DNA of 49,316 nucleotides, from contig CAJUMI010000007.1 of the NCBI GenBank assembly GCA_910587545.1, positions 1 to 49,316 of the forward strand, read 5' to 3'. Positions within the stretch are counted from its first letter, which is position 1; each line of letters opens with the position of its first letter. The position numbers were made by a program, and so were the translations under genes. Below are positions 8,273 to 16,973 of this stretch, in pieces. The DNA comes from an uncultured Muribaculaceae bacterium. Lineage in GTDB: Bacteria > Bacteroidota > Bacteroidia > Bacteroidales > Muribaculaceae. The notes below the pieces were generated by a model. That model searched no databases. It saw only the letters and a list, made by a program, of their open reading frames with translations, and was not told the origin of the DNA.

Positions 8273-9637
8273 TTATAGTGAGTATGATATTCCGATAGCC
8301 GGAATTATGGCTTTGACCTTGTAGTCGGCCGTGAATGTTCCTTCGGGCGAGATGCCGAAGTATTGTTCGAGAGCAGGGTAGCTCCGGGCTATAAAATCTT
8401 CGTAGCGGCCGACAGCGTTATTGACGCGGCAGCCGTGGACATACATGAACGCTGCGTCGATCGACAGGCGGGGTATCGGGCGGAACGACAGACCGATCGA
8501 CGGCTCGATTTTTGTTGCGCCGGGAGTCTCGGGATTGTAATATGACTTGTTGCAGGGCGAAGTGTCGATCATCAGGCCCGCGCGGACGTCGAAGCGCTTT
8601 GTCAGCTCATATTGCGCACCGATGTGGTAGGTCCATGCGTTTTTATAGTCCTTGGTGAGGTGCTGGTCAAACTGAGGCAGTCCGTCGAATGCGATGTCGA
8701 GCTGTTTGTAGGTCCCCCAGCCGTTGAGCTGTGCGTCAAGCGCGAGCAGAAGCCGGGATGTCGGCTCGTATGAAAGGCCAAGCGTCAGCACATATGGACA
8801 CGGCATCGAGGCGGCGAAATTGGTGGCGCTGATGTCGTCGAGTGTAGAGCCGAGCAGAGTGCGGGCGACTTCGTTGCCGTAGTTTACGGCGGCGTTGCCT
8901 TTGGCGACTTTCATTTCCATCTTCGAGCGGTACGACGCTCCGAAAGTGAGATTGGGCAGAATGTCGTACATCACGCCGACGTTATAGCCCAATGCGAGGT
9001 CTGACGATCCGTCGAGGATCACCGATGCCGGAGTGGTTGTGAATTGGTGAAGGACCGCGGGCAGCTGGCCGGTCGACACCATCAGCTGCTGGAGTGCGTT
9101 GAGCGAGCCTGCCGATACGAGGCCTTTGTGGAGATTGACGTTGCCCCATGAGATCATGAGTCCCGCGCCGACAGAGAGTTTCGGGAATATGCGCCAGGAT
9201 ACGGTCGGCTGAACGGTGAACACTTTGAGATCAACCGACTGGTTAAGCACGGCACCTGGCCAGTTGTCGCCCCAGTCGATCGAGCTGCCGTAAGGCGTGT
9301 AGAGTGACACCCCGGCCGACAGATTGTCGTAGATGCGGAATGAGGCCGAGATGTTGAAAGGAGTGCTGACTTTGTTGCTTGTCTTATACTCCGCCCCGTC
9401 AACAAAAGCACTGGCATCAGCTTTTATAGCGCTCATGCCTGCCGAAACATCAAGTACTTTTTCGGAGAACGATATGGCTGCCGGATTGAAGATGTTGCTT
9501 TCCGCGCCAAGTTTCATAGCTACTCCTACGTGGCCCATGCCTGTCTGCTTCGCACTGAAAGTGTTGACCTGATAACCTTCGGCCTGCAAAAACAGTGCGC
9601 AAAGTGAGCTAAAAACCACAAAACAAAGCTTTTTCAT
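8273..9637 (-). CDS. FadL/TodX-type outer-membrane transport protein
   Basis: The 454-residue product has a signal peptide (MKKLCFVVFSSLCALFLQA, cleaved before EGYQ). The mature N-terminus, with FSAKQTGMGHVGVA then AESNIFNPAAISF, is the hatch region of FadL-family barrels that pass hydrophobic molecules such as long-chain fatty acids. The rest shows repeated amphipathic beta-strands and ends in a strand finishing IGISYSL, as expected for a 14-strand barrel. Length fits the family. It is followed by the NlpE-like lipoprotein. Substrate cannot be told from sequence. A -7-like box TAACTTCG at 9662-9669 (minus) may drive it. Confidence 0.93.
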   Translation of the reverse strand: MKKLCFVVFSSLCALFLQAEGYQVNTFSAKQTGMGHVGVAMKLGAESNIFNPAAISFSEKVLDVSAGMSAIKADASAFVDGAEYKTSNKVSTPFNISASFRIYDNLSAGVSLYTPYGSSIDWGDNWPGAVLNQSVDLKVFTVQPTVSWRIFPKLSVGAGLMISWGNVNLHKGLVSAGSLNALQQLMVSTGQLPAVLHQFTTTPASVILDGSSDLALGYNVGVMYDILPNLTFGASYRSKMEMKVAKGNAAVNYGNEVARTLLGSTLDDISATNFAASMPCPYVLTLGLSYEPTSRLLLALDAQLNGWGTYKQLDIAFDGLPQFDQHLTKDYKNAWTYHIGAQYELTKRFDVRAGLMIDTSPCNKSYYNPETPGATKIEPSIGLSFRPIPRLSIDAAFMYVHGCRVNNAVGRYEDFIARSYPALEQYFGISPEGTFTADYKVKAIIPAIGISYSL

Positions 9638-9751
9638 ATAAAGCTAACTTAAATTTGGCTGCGAAGTTACAACTTTTTTCATAATAAAGCATACTTGCGC
9701 CTAAATTTGTGAAAAATAGTGAAATAATAATAAACAAATTGCGCTGCAGTG

Positions 9752-10360
9752 TTATCTGCTCAGTTCCGATAGGCGTGCGAGATATTTGCCGATGATGTCA
9801 AATTCAAGATTGACGCGGTCGCCGACCTTGATGTTGCAGAAGTTGGTGTGCTCGAGCGTAAAGGGTATGATGGCCACTCGGAATGAACGCATTTCGCTGT
9901 CGCATACGGTTAGACTGACGCCGTTTACTGTCACCGAGCCTTTTTCTACAGTCATGTAGCCTTTTGCGATCATCGCAGGATCGATGTCGTAGACAAACTT
10001 GAAGTAGCGGCTGCCGTCGGCATCTTCTATTTCCGTGCAGACGGCCGTGCAGTCGACATGTCCCTGGACGATATGGCCGTCAAGGCGGCCGTTCATCATC
10101 ATCGAGCGTTCGAGATTGACGAGGTCGCCGGGCTGAAGATCTCCGAGATTGGATCGCTCGAGGGTCTCGCGTATCGCCGTGACTTCGTAAGTACTGTCGG
10201 GGTGGAGTGCAACGACTGTAAGACACACGCCGTTGTGGGCGACGGACTGGTCGATGCGGAGCTTGTCGGCAAACGAACATTTTACTCTGAGGTTAACGTT
10301 GCTTTCGTTATGGGTGACGGCGGTTACGGTCGCCGCTTCTTCTACAATTCCTGAGAACAT
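9752..10360 (-). CDS. ribE: Riboflavin synthase, alpha subunit
   Basis: Dismutates two 6,7-dimethyl-8-ribityllumazine molecules into riboflavin and the pyrimidine precursor, the last step of riboflavin synthesis. The 202-residue protein shows the two tandem lumazine-binding barrels: the start MFSGIVEE, VAHNGVCLTV near residue 40 and GHIVQGHVD near residue 95 in the first half; GSVTVNGVSLTV near 140 and FTLEHTN near 167 in the second. It begins 12 bases after GH31 ends, on the same strand, so the two are likely co-transcribed, an odd pairing. The other flavin gene, ribF, is at 37485. Confidence 0.96.
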   Translation of the reverse strand: MFSGIVEEAATVTAVTHNESNVNLRVKCSFADKLRIDQSVAHNGVCLTVVALHPDSTYEVTAIRETLERSNLGDLQPGDLVNLERSMMMNGRLDGHIVQGHVDCTAVCTEIEDADGSRYFKFVYDIDPAMIAKGYMTVEKGSVTVNGVSLTVCDSEMRSFRVAIIPFTLEHTNFCNIKVGDRVNLEFDIIGKYLARLSELSR

Positions 10361-10372
10361 GGCTGTATTTTT

Positions 10373-12757
10373 TTAATGGATGATTGATATTTCTGTTGTT
10401 TTGCCGGGGATGAATACGAGTTTCACAGACAGGCTGCCTGTCGTGTTGTCGTAGGTGAATTTTGTCTTTTTGCCGTTGACAGTCACCGATGAAGGTGCTG
10501 CCGCGAGTCCCGGCAACCTGAAGTCGATGTCGATTTTGTCAGGTGCGCCGTCGTATGTCCCTTCGGAGCTGATGCAGACCGTTGCGTCGCCGTCGTCAGT
10601 GCAGCGCCCCTTGAAGTTGATGAGTCTGTACCGGCCTTCGGCAAGCGAACGCGGTGAGATGCGGTTGTCGTCATATAGCGTGTAGCCTGACTCGATGCCA
10701 GGACTGGCGTAGTAGCTGACAGTCAGGCGCGACGGATCGTAGTCCGACGTGTTCCTCATCTTATAGTCAGCATGCGGTATGAATGCTCCGGCGCGGACAA
10801 ACAGCGGAATGACGTCGAGCGGAGCATCGTATGTGTTGATTGCCCCGGTGTAGCTGACGCGGGGGTCACGCATGTCGATCCAGCTGCCGTCGGGGAAAAC
10901 GATCGGGCGGCTGACAGCTCCCTGTTTGAGAACCGGAGCCACGAGTATGTCGCGTCCCCAGAGATATTCGTCCCTGATCGTGTCGCAAATCTCCCGGCGG
11001 CTGCCGTGGAAGTTGAGCGGTCTCACAAGGGGCAGTCCCCTGGCCGAGTTTTCGTAAGCGAGGGTGTAGTTATAGGGGAGCCAGCTGTAGCGCTCGTCGA
11101 TAAGCCGTTTTATTATGCCGGCCTGAGCCGGATAATGGTATGGCTCGGCGTATTCCTGTGAATGAGTGCGGAGCACCGGCGAGAAAAGTCCGAGTTGCAG
11201 CCAGCGCACATAAAGCTCGGGATCAATCGGATTGGCGTCGTCGAGCGCGAAACCGCCGACGTCGTGGCTCATATAGCCGAGGCCGCTGAGCCCCGAGTTA
11301 AGCATTATGGTGATCTGTGGCTCGAGGCCGCCCCATGAGCGTGACACATCGCCTGACCACGGAAACACACTGTAGCGCTGCAGGCCCGTCGTGCCTCCGC
11401 GCATCAGTGTGAAGAGGCGGCGGTCGGGATATTTCCGGGCGAAGAGATCATAGATTATGCTACTCCAGTGGTTGCCGTAGCGGTTATGATATTCGCGGGC
11501 CTTGAGGCCGTTGGCATGGCAGGCCTCGTCGGGGTGTTTCTCGGGTTCGCCGAGATCGCCCCACCATCCGGTGACACCCATGTCGGAGAGTTCGCCGTAG
11601 CGTTTGGCGAGCCATGCGCGTGTGTCGGGATTGGAGACGTCAAACATGCCGCCCTTGCCGACCCATATCTCGACATCGAGCGGACGTCCCGTCGAGTCGC
11701 GTACAAAAATGCCTTTCGGGGCGAGCGAGTCATAGTTTTCAGCGCCTTTGCCGTTGCGGAGGACGTAGGGCTGCGATATGGGCACCACTTTGACGCCTTC
11801 TTTTGCAAGCGATAAGAGCATTTTTTCGGGATCGGGCCATTGGTCGGGGTCCCAGTCAAGGCGTCCCATGTCTTCCTCTTTGCCATACCAGTAAAGGTCG
11901 AGTACAACGCCGTCGAGCGGATAGCCCGACGATTTCAACTTCCTGACCACTTCCTTGGTCTCGTTTTGGGTCTTGTAGCCGTATTTTGACGTGATATAGC
12001 CCAGCGCCCACAGTGGCGGCAGATCCTGACGCCCGGTTATGGCTGTGAGTTGTTCGACGGCGTCGGCTATGGTCGACACACCGTTGACGAAATAGTAGCT
12101 CACGGCGCCCGGGGCCTCGGTGACGTACTTTATCGGATCGGAGAGAATGAGAGTCGAAGCCGCGTAATCGTCGAATACCAGAGCGAAGCCTTCGACCGAG
12201 ACAATGAGCGGCATGGTGATATTCATCTGGCTGATGCGCGGGTCGTTGCCTGTATAGCCGTAGGTGGGTCGGTTGTACATGACCAGGGTGTCGCCGCGCA
12301 GGTTAAGCGAGTGACCGCGCTCGCCCGCGCCATAGTAAGCGCCGGTGGCGGTAGTGGCAAGCTCGATTTCCAGACGGCCGCCGGTAGTGGTGCGTATGCC
12401 GCTGTCTGTTACCACGCGCCCGTCGCCGCCGTAGATCGTGAGCGCTCCCGTGCGGGCGTCAATTATAGCGGTGACGCTGCCTGTTGAGATGGATGTCAGG
12501 TTGTCGTCAATCGTCGACCTACTGACGGCGACATCGCCGGCTGAGCTGTCGAGGCGGTTGGCTGTTAGCTCTGTTTCGTCGCCGAGGCGGTTTGTCACTT
12601 TCAATGTGGCGGCATTGATGACGCTGACCTCGACCGTGCGTCCCTGTGGCGTGACGGCGGAGATCGACTCCAGTGCCGCCGCCGGCGACAGGCATGTCGC
12701 CGTAAACCACGCCGTCAGTAAGGTCTTCAGTAAGGTTCTTTTGCAATATACTTTCAT
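10373..12757 (-). CDS. Glycoside hydrolase family 31 protein
   Basis: The 794-residue exported enzyme begins with a signal peptide (about residues 1-29, ending SPAAALE). An N-terminal beta-sandwich is followed by the GH31 barrel with DLYWYGKEEDMG near residue 280, the nucleophile-bearing GWWGDLGEPEKHP near 400 and acid/base PWSGDVSRSWGG near 470, then C-terminal beta domains. The GDLGEPE form of the nucleophile motif is one I associate with alpha-glucan 4-alpha-glucosyltransferases and alpha-glucosidases of the Agd31B type; I cannot tell hydrolysis from transfer, nor exclude alpha-xylosidase activity. It lies 22 bases downstream of an unknown membrane protein gene and 12 bases upstream of ribE. 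Confidence 0.92.
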   Translation of the reverse strand: MKVYCKRTLLKTLLTAWFTATCLSPAAALESISAVTPQGRTVEVSVINAATLKVTNRLGDETELTANRLDSSAGDVAVSRSTIDDNLTSISTGSVTAIIDARTGALTIYGGDGRVVTDSGIRTTTGGRLEIELATTATGAYYGAGERGHSLNLRGDTLVMYNRPTYGYTGNDPRISQMNITMPLIVSVEGFALVFDDYAASTLILSDPIKYVTEAPGAVSYYFVNGVSTIADAVEQLTAITGRQDLPPLWALGYITSKYGYKTQNETKEVVRKLKSSGYPLDGVVLDLYWYGKEEDMGRLDWDPDQWPDPEKMLLSLAKEGVKVVPISQPYVLRNGKGAENYDSLAPKGIFVRDSTGRPLDVEIWVGKGGMFDVSNPDTRAWLAKRYGELSDMGVTGWWGDLGEPEKHPDEACHANGLKAREYHNRYGNHWSSIIYDLFARKYPDRRLFTLMRGGTTGLQRYSVFPWSGDVSRSWGGLEPQITIMLNSGLSGLGYMSHDVGGFALDDANPIDPELYVRWLQLGLFSPVLRTHSQEYAEPYHYPAQAGIIKRLIDERYSWLPYNYTLAYENSARGLPLVRPLNFHGSRREICDTIRDEYLWGRDILVAPVLKQGAVSRPIVFPDGSWIDMRDPRVSYTGAINTYDAPLDVIPLFVRAGAFIPHADYKMRNTSDYDPSRLTVSYYASPGIESGYTLYDDNRISPRSLAEGRYRLINFKGRCTDDGDATVCISSEGTYDGAPDKIDIDFRLPGLAAAPSSVTVNGKKTKFTYDNTTGSLSVKLVFIPGKTTEISIIH

Positions 12758-12779
12758 CGGTATGAGGGAATTTTTGTGG

Positions 12780-14078
12780 TTATGGATCTATCCAGTAGGT
12801 ATAGCCCCGCCAGCTGATGGCATAGTCGCCTTCACGGTTATAGGTCGGATTGTGGTCTGCGGCGCGTCGCGGATCCGAGTTCTTGTTTATCGCATCGTTG
12901 GCAGCTCTGATCACTTTGGCGAAATTTTTTGACGCGCCGAGAGACGAGGCCCACTTATCGGTAATGATTTCAAAGCGATAATTGTTCATATCGTCGAACA
13001 ATCCGGCGAGACCGTCGATATTCTCCATGTCGTCGCGATTCCATATACGGTTGTTGTCAAGGTAGGCCGTCGCTTCGGTAGCCTTGCTGACGTCGGCTTG
13101 TTCTGCCGTCGGAGCCTCGACATAAGAGTCCTGCGGACCGGCAGATCCGGGGCCGTCGGAAAACAGTCCGGCTATAAACATGACGAGCATGCCTAAGGCC
13201 AGTCCTGCAATGCCCCACAGCACATTGGCGGCTGTCTGCCGGCTGTTGCCTTTGTGCAGTCTGTTGACAGCGTCGGGGCCGGTCTGGGGACGGCCGGAGA
13301 TAACGAAGCCCGCTACCGGGCTATGAGTCATGGGTTTTGACGATTCGACCTCGAATTCGAGCGCGGTGCGGCCGTCAGGAGTGGATATAGGCAGCGAGAA
13401 GATGTAGCTGCGCGACTTTGACGCGGCCTTGCGTTGCGTGACGGCGTTGCCGTCGTCATCCGGGCCATCTTCATCAGCGTCAGGCTCCTCTTCGGGATCG
13501 TCGAGGTTGACCATTGAGTTGCCAAGCGTCGAAACGGAGTCGTCGAGAAGCACTACAGCCTTGTAGCCGCTCCACTCGGCGCGGTATATGCCTTCGTTGA
13601 GAATGTCGCCAAGCGAGCGTCCGCTGTTGTCGCCATACTGTAGCAGGGCGATGTCTTTTCCTCGCGACGACTTGATGCGCGGTGCTTTGTCGCAGAGATC
13701 ATATTCGCGGCCGAACAGTCGGTTGAGTTCGGCCATCTCTTTCTCCGTGACAGCTTTTGCGAGAACGATATCGGTGACCCTCGAAAGCACCTCTTCGAGA
13801 TCTTCAGCCATTACGTCGAGATTTTTGTCGATGTAGACCGTGGCGTCGAGATGGTTGGGGCGTGTAGGGGGAATGGTTCTGATGACGTGGATCGCATAGC
13901 CGCCTGGCATATTGACGACGATAAAAAATGCCATTTTTGCCGACGGCGCATAGTCGACCATCGATACCGCGGCTTTCATGTCGACCGCCGCCCGGCGCCC
14001 TTCATCGGTAGGGTTGATTTCGGCGAGACGGACGTTGTCGCGCGACGATTTTGATATGTAGAGTTGAAGAGTGTTCAT
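12780..14078 (-). CDS. Single-span membrane protein of unknown function
   Basis: I do not recognise this 432-residue protein. There is no signal peptide. Residues 1-185 form a mixed alpha/beta domain (NMPGGYAIHVIRTIPPTRP near 56-74; VYIDKNLDVMAEDLEEVLSR). A strongly acidic linker follows (193-210, mostly Asp/Glu), then a basic stretch, a beta-rich segment (223-265), one transmembrane helix at about 284-306, and a C-terminal domain with FDDMNNYRFEIITDKW and WRGYTYWIDP. The layout suggests an N-in sensor or scaffold with about 125 residues in the periplasm. It is first in a probable operon with GH31 and ribE and is divergent from coaX. The ATG sits only a few bases from the predicted transcription start. 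Confidence 0.85.
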   Translation of the reverse strand: MNTLQLYISKSSRDNVRLAEINPTDEGRRAAVDMKAAVSMVDYAPSAKMAFFIVVNMPGGYAIHVIRTIPPTRPNHLDATVYIDKNLDVMAEDLEEVLSRVTDIVLAKAVTEKEMAELNRLFGREYDLCDKAPRIKSSRGKDIALLQYGDNSGRSLGDILNEGIYRAEWSGYKAVVLLDDSVSTLGNSMVNLDDPEEEPDADEDGPDDDGNAVTQRKAASKSRSYIFSLPISTPDGRTALEFEVESSKPMTHSPVAGFVISGRPQTGPDAVNRLHKGNSRQTAANVLWGIAGLALGMLVMFIAGLFSDGPGSAGPQDSYVEAPTAEQADVSKATEATAYLDNNRIWNRDDMENIDGLAGLFDDMNNYRFEIITDKWASSLGASKNFAKVIRAANDAINKNSDPRRAADHNPTYNREGDYAISWRGYTYWIDP

Positions 14079-14085
14079 CTTGCTG

Positions 14086-14117
14086 CAAAGTTACGGATAA
14101 GTGAGGGCAAAATAAAA
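14086..14117 (-). promoter_or_regulatory. Minus-strand promoter, near-leaderless
   Basis: On the minus strand TAACTTTG occupies 14093-14086, with a T-rich -33-like element at 14117-14114. The predicted transcription start (about 14082-14079) is within four bases of the ATG at 14078, so the mRNA would be leaderless or nearly so. Confidence 0.6.
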
Positions 14118-14133
14118 TTTAATTCTGATGCAA

Positions 14134-14149
14134 CCGTGAATGTTCACGG
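14134..14149. promoter_or_regulatory. 16-bp palindrome between divergent promoters
   Basis: CCGTGAATGTTCACGG is an inverted repeat (7-bp arms, TG centre) lying between the divergent promoters of the 12780-14078 gene and coaX, 35 bases upstream of the coaX -33 box. Its size and place suit an operator for a dimeric regulator; no regulator can be named. Confidence 0.45.
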
Positions 14150-14184
14150 CTAAAGTCTTAATTAATAGTTAAAAATTAAGCTTT

Positions 14185-14217
14185 TTTGTCTTATTTCACC
14201 GCTTATTTGTATTTTTG
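14185..14217 (+). promoter_or_regulatory. coaX promoter, near-leaderless
   Basis: TTTG at 14185-14188, 21 bases, then TATTTTTG at 14210-14217. The coaX ATG is at 14226, about 2-5 bases from the predicted transcription start, leaving no room for a ribosome-binding site. Confidence 0.75.
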
Positions 14218-14225
14218 CCGACTGT

Positions 14226-14960
14226 ATGGCAATCAAGCTTACAATAGATCAGGGCAACACAGCGGCCAAAGCTGCCGTCTGGCGCGACGATTCGATTGTC
14301 GCCGAAACGGTTCACCGCAATCTCACCGGTGCAGACATAGAGCTGCTCGCCGATGATTTCGGCGGTCGGTTCGACGCATCTATATATTCATCGGTCAAGG
14401 ATCCGGACGATAGGGTGATCGCGACGATGGTTGACAGAAGCCGTCGCTTCATCGAGCTTACCGATAAGACCCCGCTGCCCGTCAAAGTGGCTTATTCCAC
14501 ACCGTCGACTCTCGGAAGAGACCGCATCGCGGCTGTCGTCGGGGCTTACGGCCTGACAGCGGGCAACTGGACTCTGATTGTCGATTGCGGCACTGCCATC
14601 ACCTACGACGTGCTTTCGCCTGACGGCGTTTTTCTCGGCGGCAATATCGCCCCGGGCGTATACATGAGACTCGAGGCCCTCAACCATTACACCGCCCGTC
14701 TGCCACTGGTCGAGACTTCGGGCGACTGTCCCCGCTGGGGCACTGACACCGAGACCGCTCTGCGCTCTGGCGCCATCAGCGGTGTGGTGTCTGAAATGAG
14801 ATATTACCGCAACCTGCTGCCTGTCGCCGACCCCAAGGTCGTGCTTACCGGCGGATCGGCCGATCTCGTCTCACAGCGTGCGGGCTTCGACCTCATCGTC
14901 GACACTGAAATTGTATCAAAAGGACTAAACAGCATAATCAACTATAATGAAAATATCTAA
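14226..14960 (+). CDS. coaX: Type III pantothenate kinase
   Basis: Phosphorylates pantothenate in the first step of coenzyme A synthesis. The 244-residue protein shows the ASKHA-fold signatures of CoaX: DQGNTAAKAAVW near residue 8 (phosphate 1 loop), STPSTLGRDRIAAVVGA near 96-112, and LIVDCGTAITYDVL near 117-130, then GGNIAPGVYMRLEAL. The start is fixed by the DxGNT motif, normally 5-8 residues from the N-terminus. It overlaps the next gene by 14 bases. coaX followed by an outer-membrane protein, lptC and a CorC-type gene is a recurring Bacteroidales order, to my knowledge. Confidence 0.96.
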   Translation: MAIKLTIDQGNTAAKAAVWRDDSIVAETVHRNLTGADIELLADDFGGRFDASIYSSVKDPDDRVIATMVDRSRRFIELTDKTPLPVKVAYSTPSTLGRDRIAAVVGAYGLTAGNWTLIVDCGTAITYDVLSPDGVFLGGNIAPGVYMRLEALNHYTARLPLVETSGDCPRWGTDTETALRSGAISGVVSEMRYYRNLLPVADPKVVLTGGSADLVSQRAGFDLIVDTEIVSKGLNSIINYNENI

Positions 14961-16206
14961 GATCCTATCAGCTCTCATTGCATTGCAATTATCAGGCACA
15001 CTGGCGGTCATTGCCCAGAACGGCACCATGACTCCGTATTCACGCTACGGCTATGGCATTCTCAAGGACAATGCCACAGCGGCGCAACGCAATATGGGAG
15101 GTGTCGGCTACGCCATGAGTTCTGGTCGGCAGATCAATGTGATGAACCCCGCCTCATATGCCGCGATCGACTCGCTGACTTTCCTTTTCGATATGGGTAT
15201 TGACTTCACCACAATGTGGCAGAACGAGACTGTCGACGGCAATAAACTTTCCGACAAGCAGTCGGGCGGCGGCCTCGACTATATCACCATGCAGTTTCCG
15301 ATCGGCAAGTTCATGGGCGCCAGTTTCGGCATCCTGCCTTACTCGTCGGTAGGCTACTCCTTCGGCAGCGAGATCGAAAACGGCGCGACCTCGCGCCAGG
15401 GCACGGGCAGCATCAACCAACTCTATCTCGGTCTGGCCGGCCGGATCTACAAAGACCTGTCAGTCGGCGTCAATGTCGCCTATCTGTTCGGCAGTACTTT
15501 CAACGACAGCTATGCCTACACTTCGTCGGGCTCGTCGACTCTCTTCGAACGCGAATTCGAGGTCCGCGACTGGCGCATGGACATAGGCGTGCAGTACGGT
15601 TTCAATATCTCCCGTAAAAACCGCATCAACCTCGGTGTGGTCTACAGCCCCAAGAAAGATTTCAACGGCCACGCCATCACCTATGCCTATGACATGGCCC
15701 AGGAGACCGCTCCTGTCGAGACCGACAATGTCAGGCTACGCGATAATTTCTCGATGGCCGAGAGCTGGGGCGCCGGCATCGGGTGGGAATGGGACAAGCG
15801 TCTTTATGCCGAAGTCGACTTCACATATCAGCCCTGGAGCAAGACAAAATATCAGGGCGTGATGCAGGACGGCAGCGACTCCCAGCTCGACGACCGCTAC
15901 AAATTTGCGGCCGGTCTGAAGTTCATACCCAAGTTGCGCGGCAGTTATCTTCAGCGCATAGAGTATCGCGCCGGCGGTTTCTATAATCACGACTATCTCC
16001 GCATACTCGGCAACAATGTCCGCGAGTACGGCGCGTCTATAGGCTTCGGCCTGCCCGTGCCGTCGCTGAAGACTATCATCAGCCTCGGCCTGGAGTGGAG
16101 CCACCGTCAGGCGACTCCTGATCCGCTTATAAAGGAAAACTATCTGAGCATCACGCTCGGTATGAACATCAACGAACTTTGGTTCCGTCCCAGCAAGATC
16201 TATTGA
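14947..16206 (+). CDS. Outer-membrane beta-barrel protein
   Basis: The 419-residue product has a signal peptide (residues 1-23, ending VIAQN), then TPYSRYGYGILKDN, a start common in Bacteroidetes FadL-like barrels. AQRNMGGVGYAM and INVMNPASYAAIDSL resemble the hatch segment of that superfamily, and the rest alternates amphipathic strands to a C-terminal strand. It overlaps coaX by 14 bases and lptC by one base (TGATG), so translation is coupled. Its place beside lptC suggests an envelope-biogenesis role, but substrate or partner is unknown. Confidence 0.88.
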   Translation: MKISKILSALIALQLSGTLAVIAQNGTMTPYSRYGYGILKDNATAAQRNMGGVGYAMSSGRQINVMNPASYAAIDSLTFLFDMGIDFTTMWQNETVDGNKLSDKQSGGGLDYITMQFPIGKFMGASFGILPYSSVGYSFGSEIENGATSRQGTGSINQLYLGLAGRIYKDLSVGVNVAYLFGSTFNDSYAYTSSGSSTLFEREFEVRDWRMDIGVQYGFNISRKNRINLGVVYSPKKDFNGHAITYAYDMAQETAPVETDNVRLRDNFSMAESWGAGIGWEWDKRLYAEVDFTYQPWSKTKYQGVMQDGSDSQLDDRYKFAAGLKFIPKLRGSYLQRIEYRAGGFYNHDYLRILGNNVREYGASIGFGLPVPSLKTIISLGLEWSHRQATPDPLIKENYLSITLGMNINELWFRPSKIY

Positions 16207-16961
16207 TGGGATATTCTCGCCGAAAGAATGCTCCGAAGGGCATGCGCTGGCTGCCCGCAGTGGTGTTCATGCTGCTTGTCGCGGCAGCATGCGGGGAGAA
16301 AGAACGTTCATACGTTGCCAATATCGGTGACGGCGATCGATCGCCGACAATGACCACCTACGAGGTAGAGACATTCATATCCGACTCAGGCTACACGCGC
16401 TATCATATCTCGACACCGGTCTGGATGATGTTTGAAGAGGCATCAGAGCCTTTCTGGCGTTTTCCTGACGGGCTCGACCTGCAGCAGTATGATCTGCAGC
16501 TCAATCCCGACGCCACGATGGAGTGCGACTCCGCAATATACTACAGCCGCAAGCGTCTCTGGCAGCTCGACGGCCACGTCATCATGGTCAACACTCTGCG
16601 CGACACCTTTCTCTCCCAACAGCTTTTCTGGGATCAGGCCAAGCGCCGTGTGTTCACAGACTCGTTTATCCATATCGTGCGTTCAGACCGCATCATCGAA
16701 GGCTATGGCTTCGAGTCCAACGAAAACATGACGGCCTATACTATCAACCGTCCAACGGCCATCCTGCCTGTCAACCGTCGTCCCGGCGCCCATGACGAGA
16801 CGCAGGCTGCGTTGACCGACAGTTCGGCCGTCGACACCGTTACGGCAGTAAACCGACGCCGACAGGCTCCGGCTCGCCCGTCGGCCAATCGCGACACGTT
16901 GACTCTCCACCCGGCTGTCATCGCTCCGGGCAGCTCCAAGAAAATTAAAGTCAAGAATTAA
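16206..16961 (+). CDS. lptC: LPS export periplasmic protein LptC-like
   Basis: The 251-residue product has a basic N-terminus, a hydrophobic segment and a possible lipobox (VAAAC, near residue 28), then an LptC/OstA-like beta-jellyroll: TYEVETFISDSGYTRYHI, DATMECDSAIYYSRKRLWQLDGHV, and QLFWDQAKRRVFTD. LptC links the inner-membrane LptBFG exporter to LptA. The ATG at 16206 overlaps the preceding stop (TGATG) and is preferred to an upstream TTG inside the barrel gene. The last 60 residues are a low-complexity Ala/Thr/Arg tail. Family call is good at domain level. Confidence 0.85.
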   Translation: MGYSRRKNAPKGMRWLPAVVFMLLVAAACGEKERSYVANIGDGDRSPTMTTYEVETFISDSGYTRYHISTPVWMMFEEASEPFWRFPDGLDLQQYDLQLNPDATMECDSAIYYSRKRLWQLDGHVIMVNTLRDTFLSQQLFWDQAKRRVFTDSFIHIVRSDRIIEGYGFESNENMTAYTINRPTAILPVNRRPGAHDETQAALTDSSAVDTVTAVNRRRQAPARPSANRDTLTLHPAVIAPGSSKKIKVKN

Positions 16962-16973
16962 AACAGCATTAAC

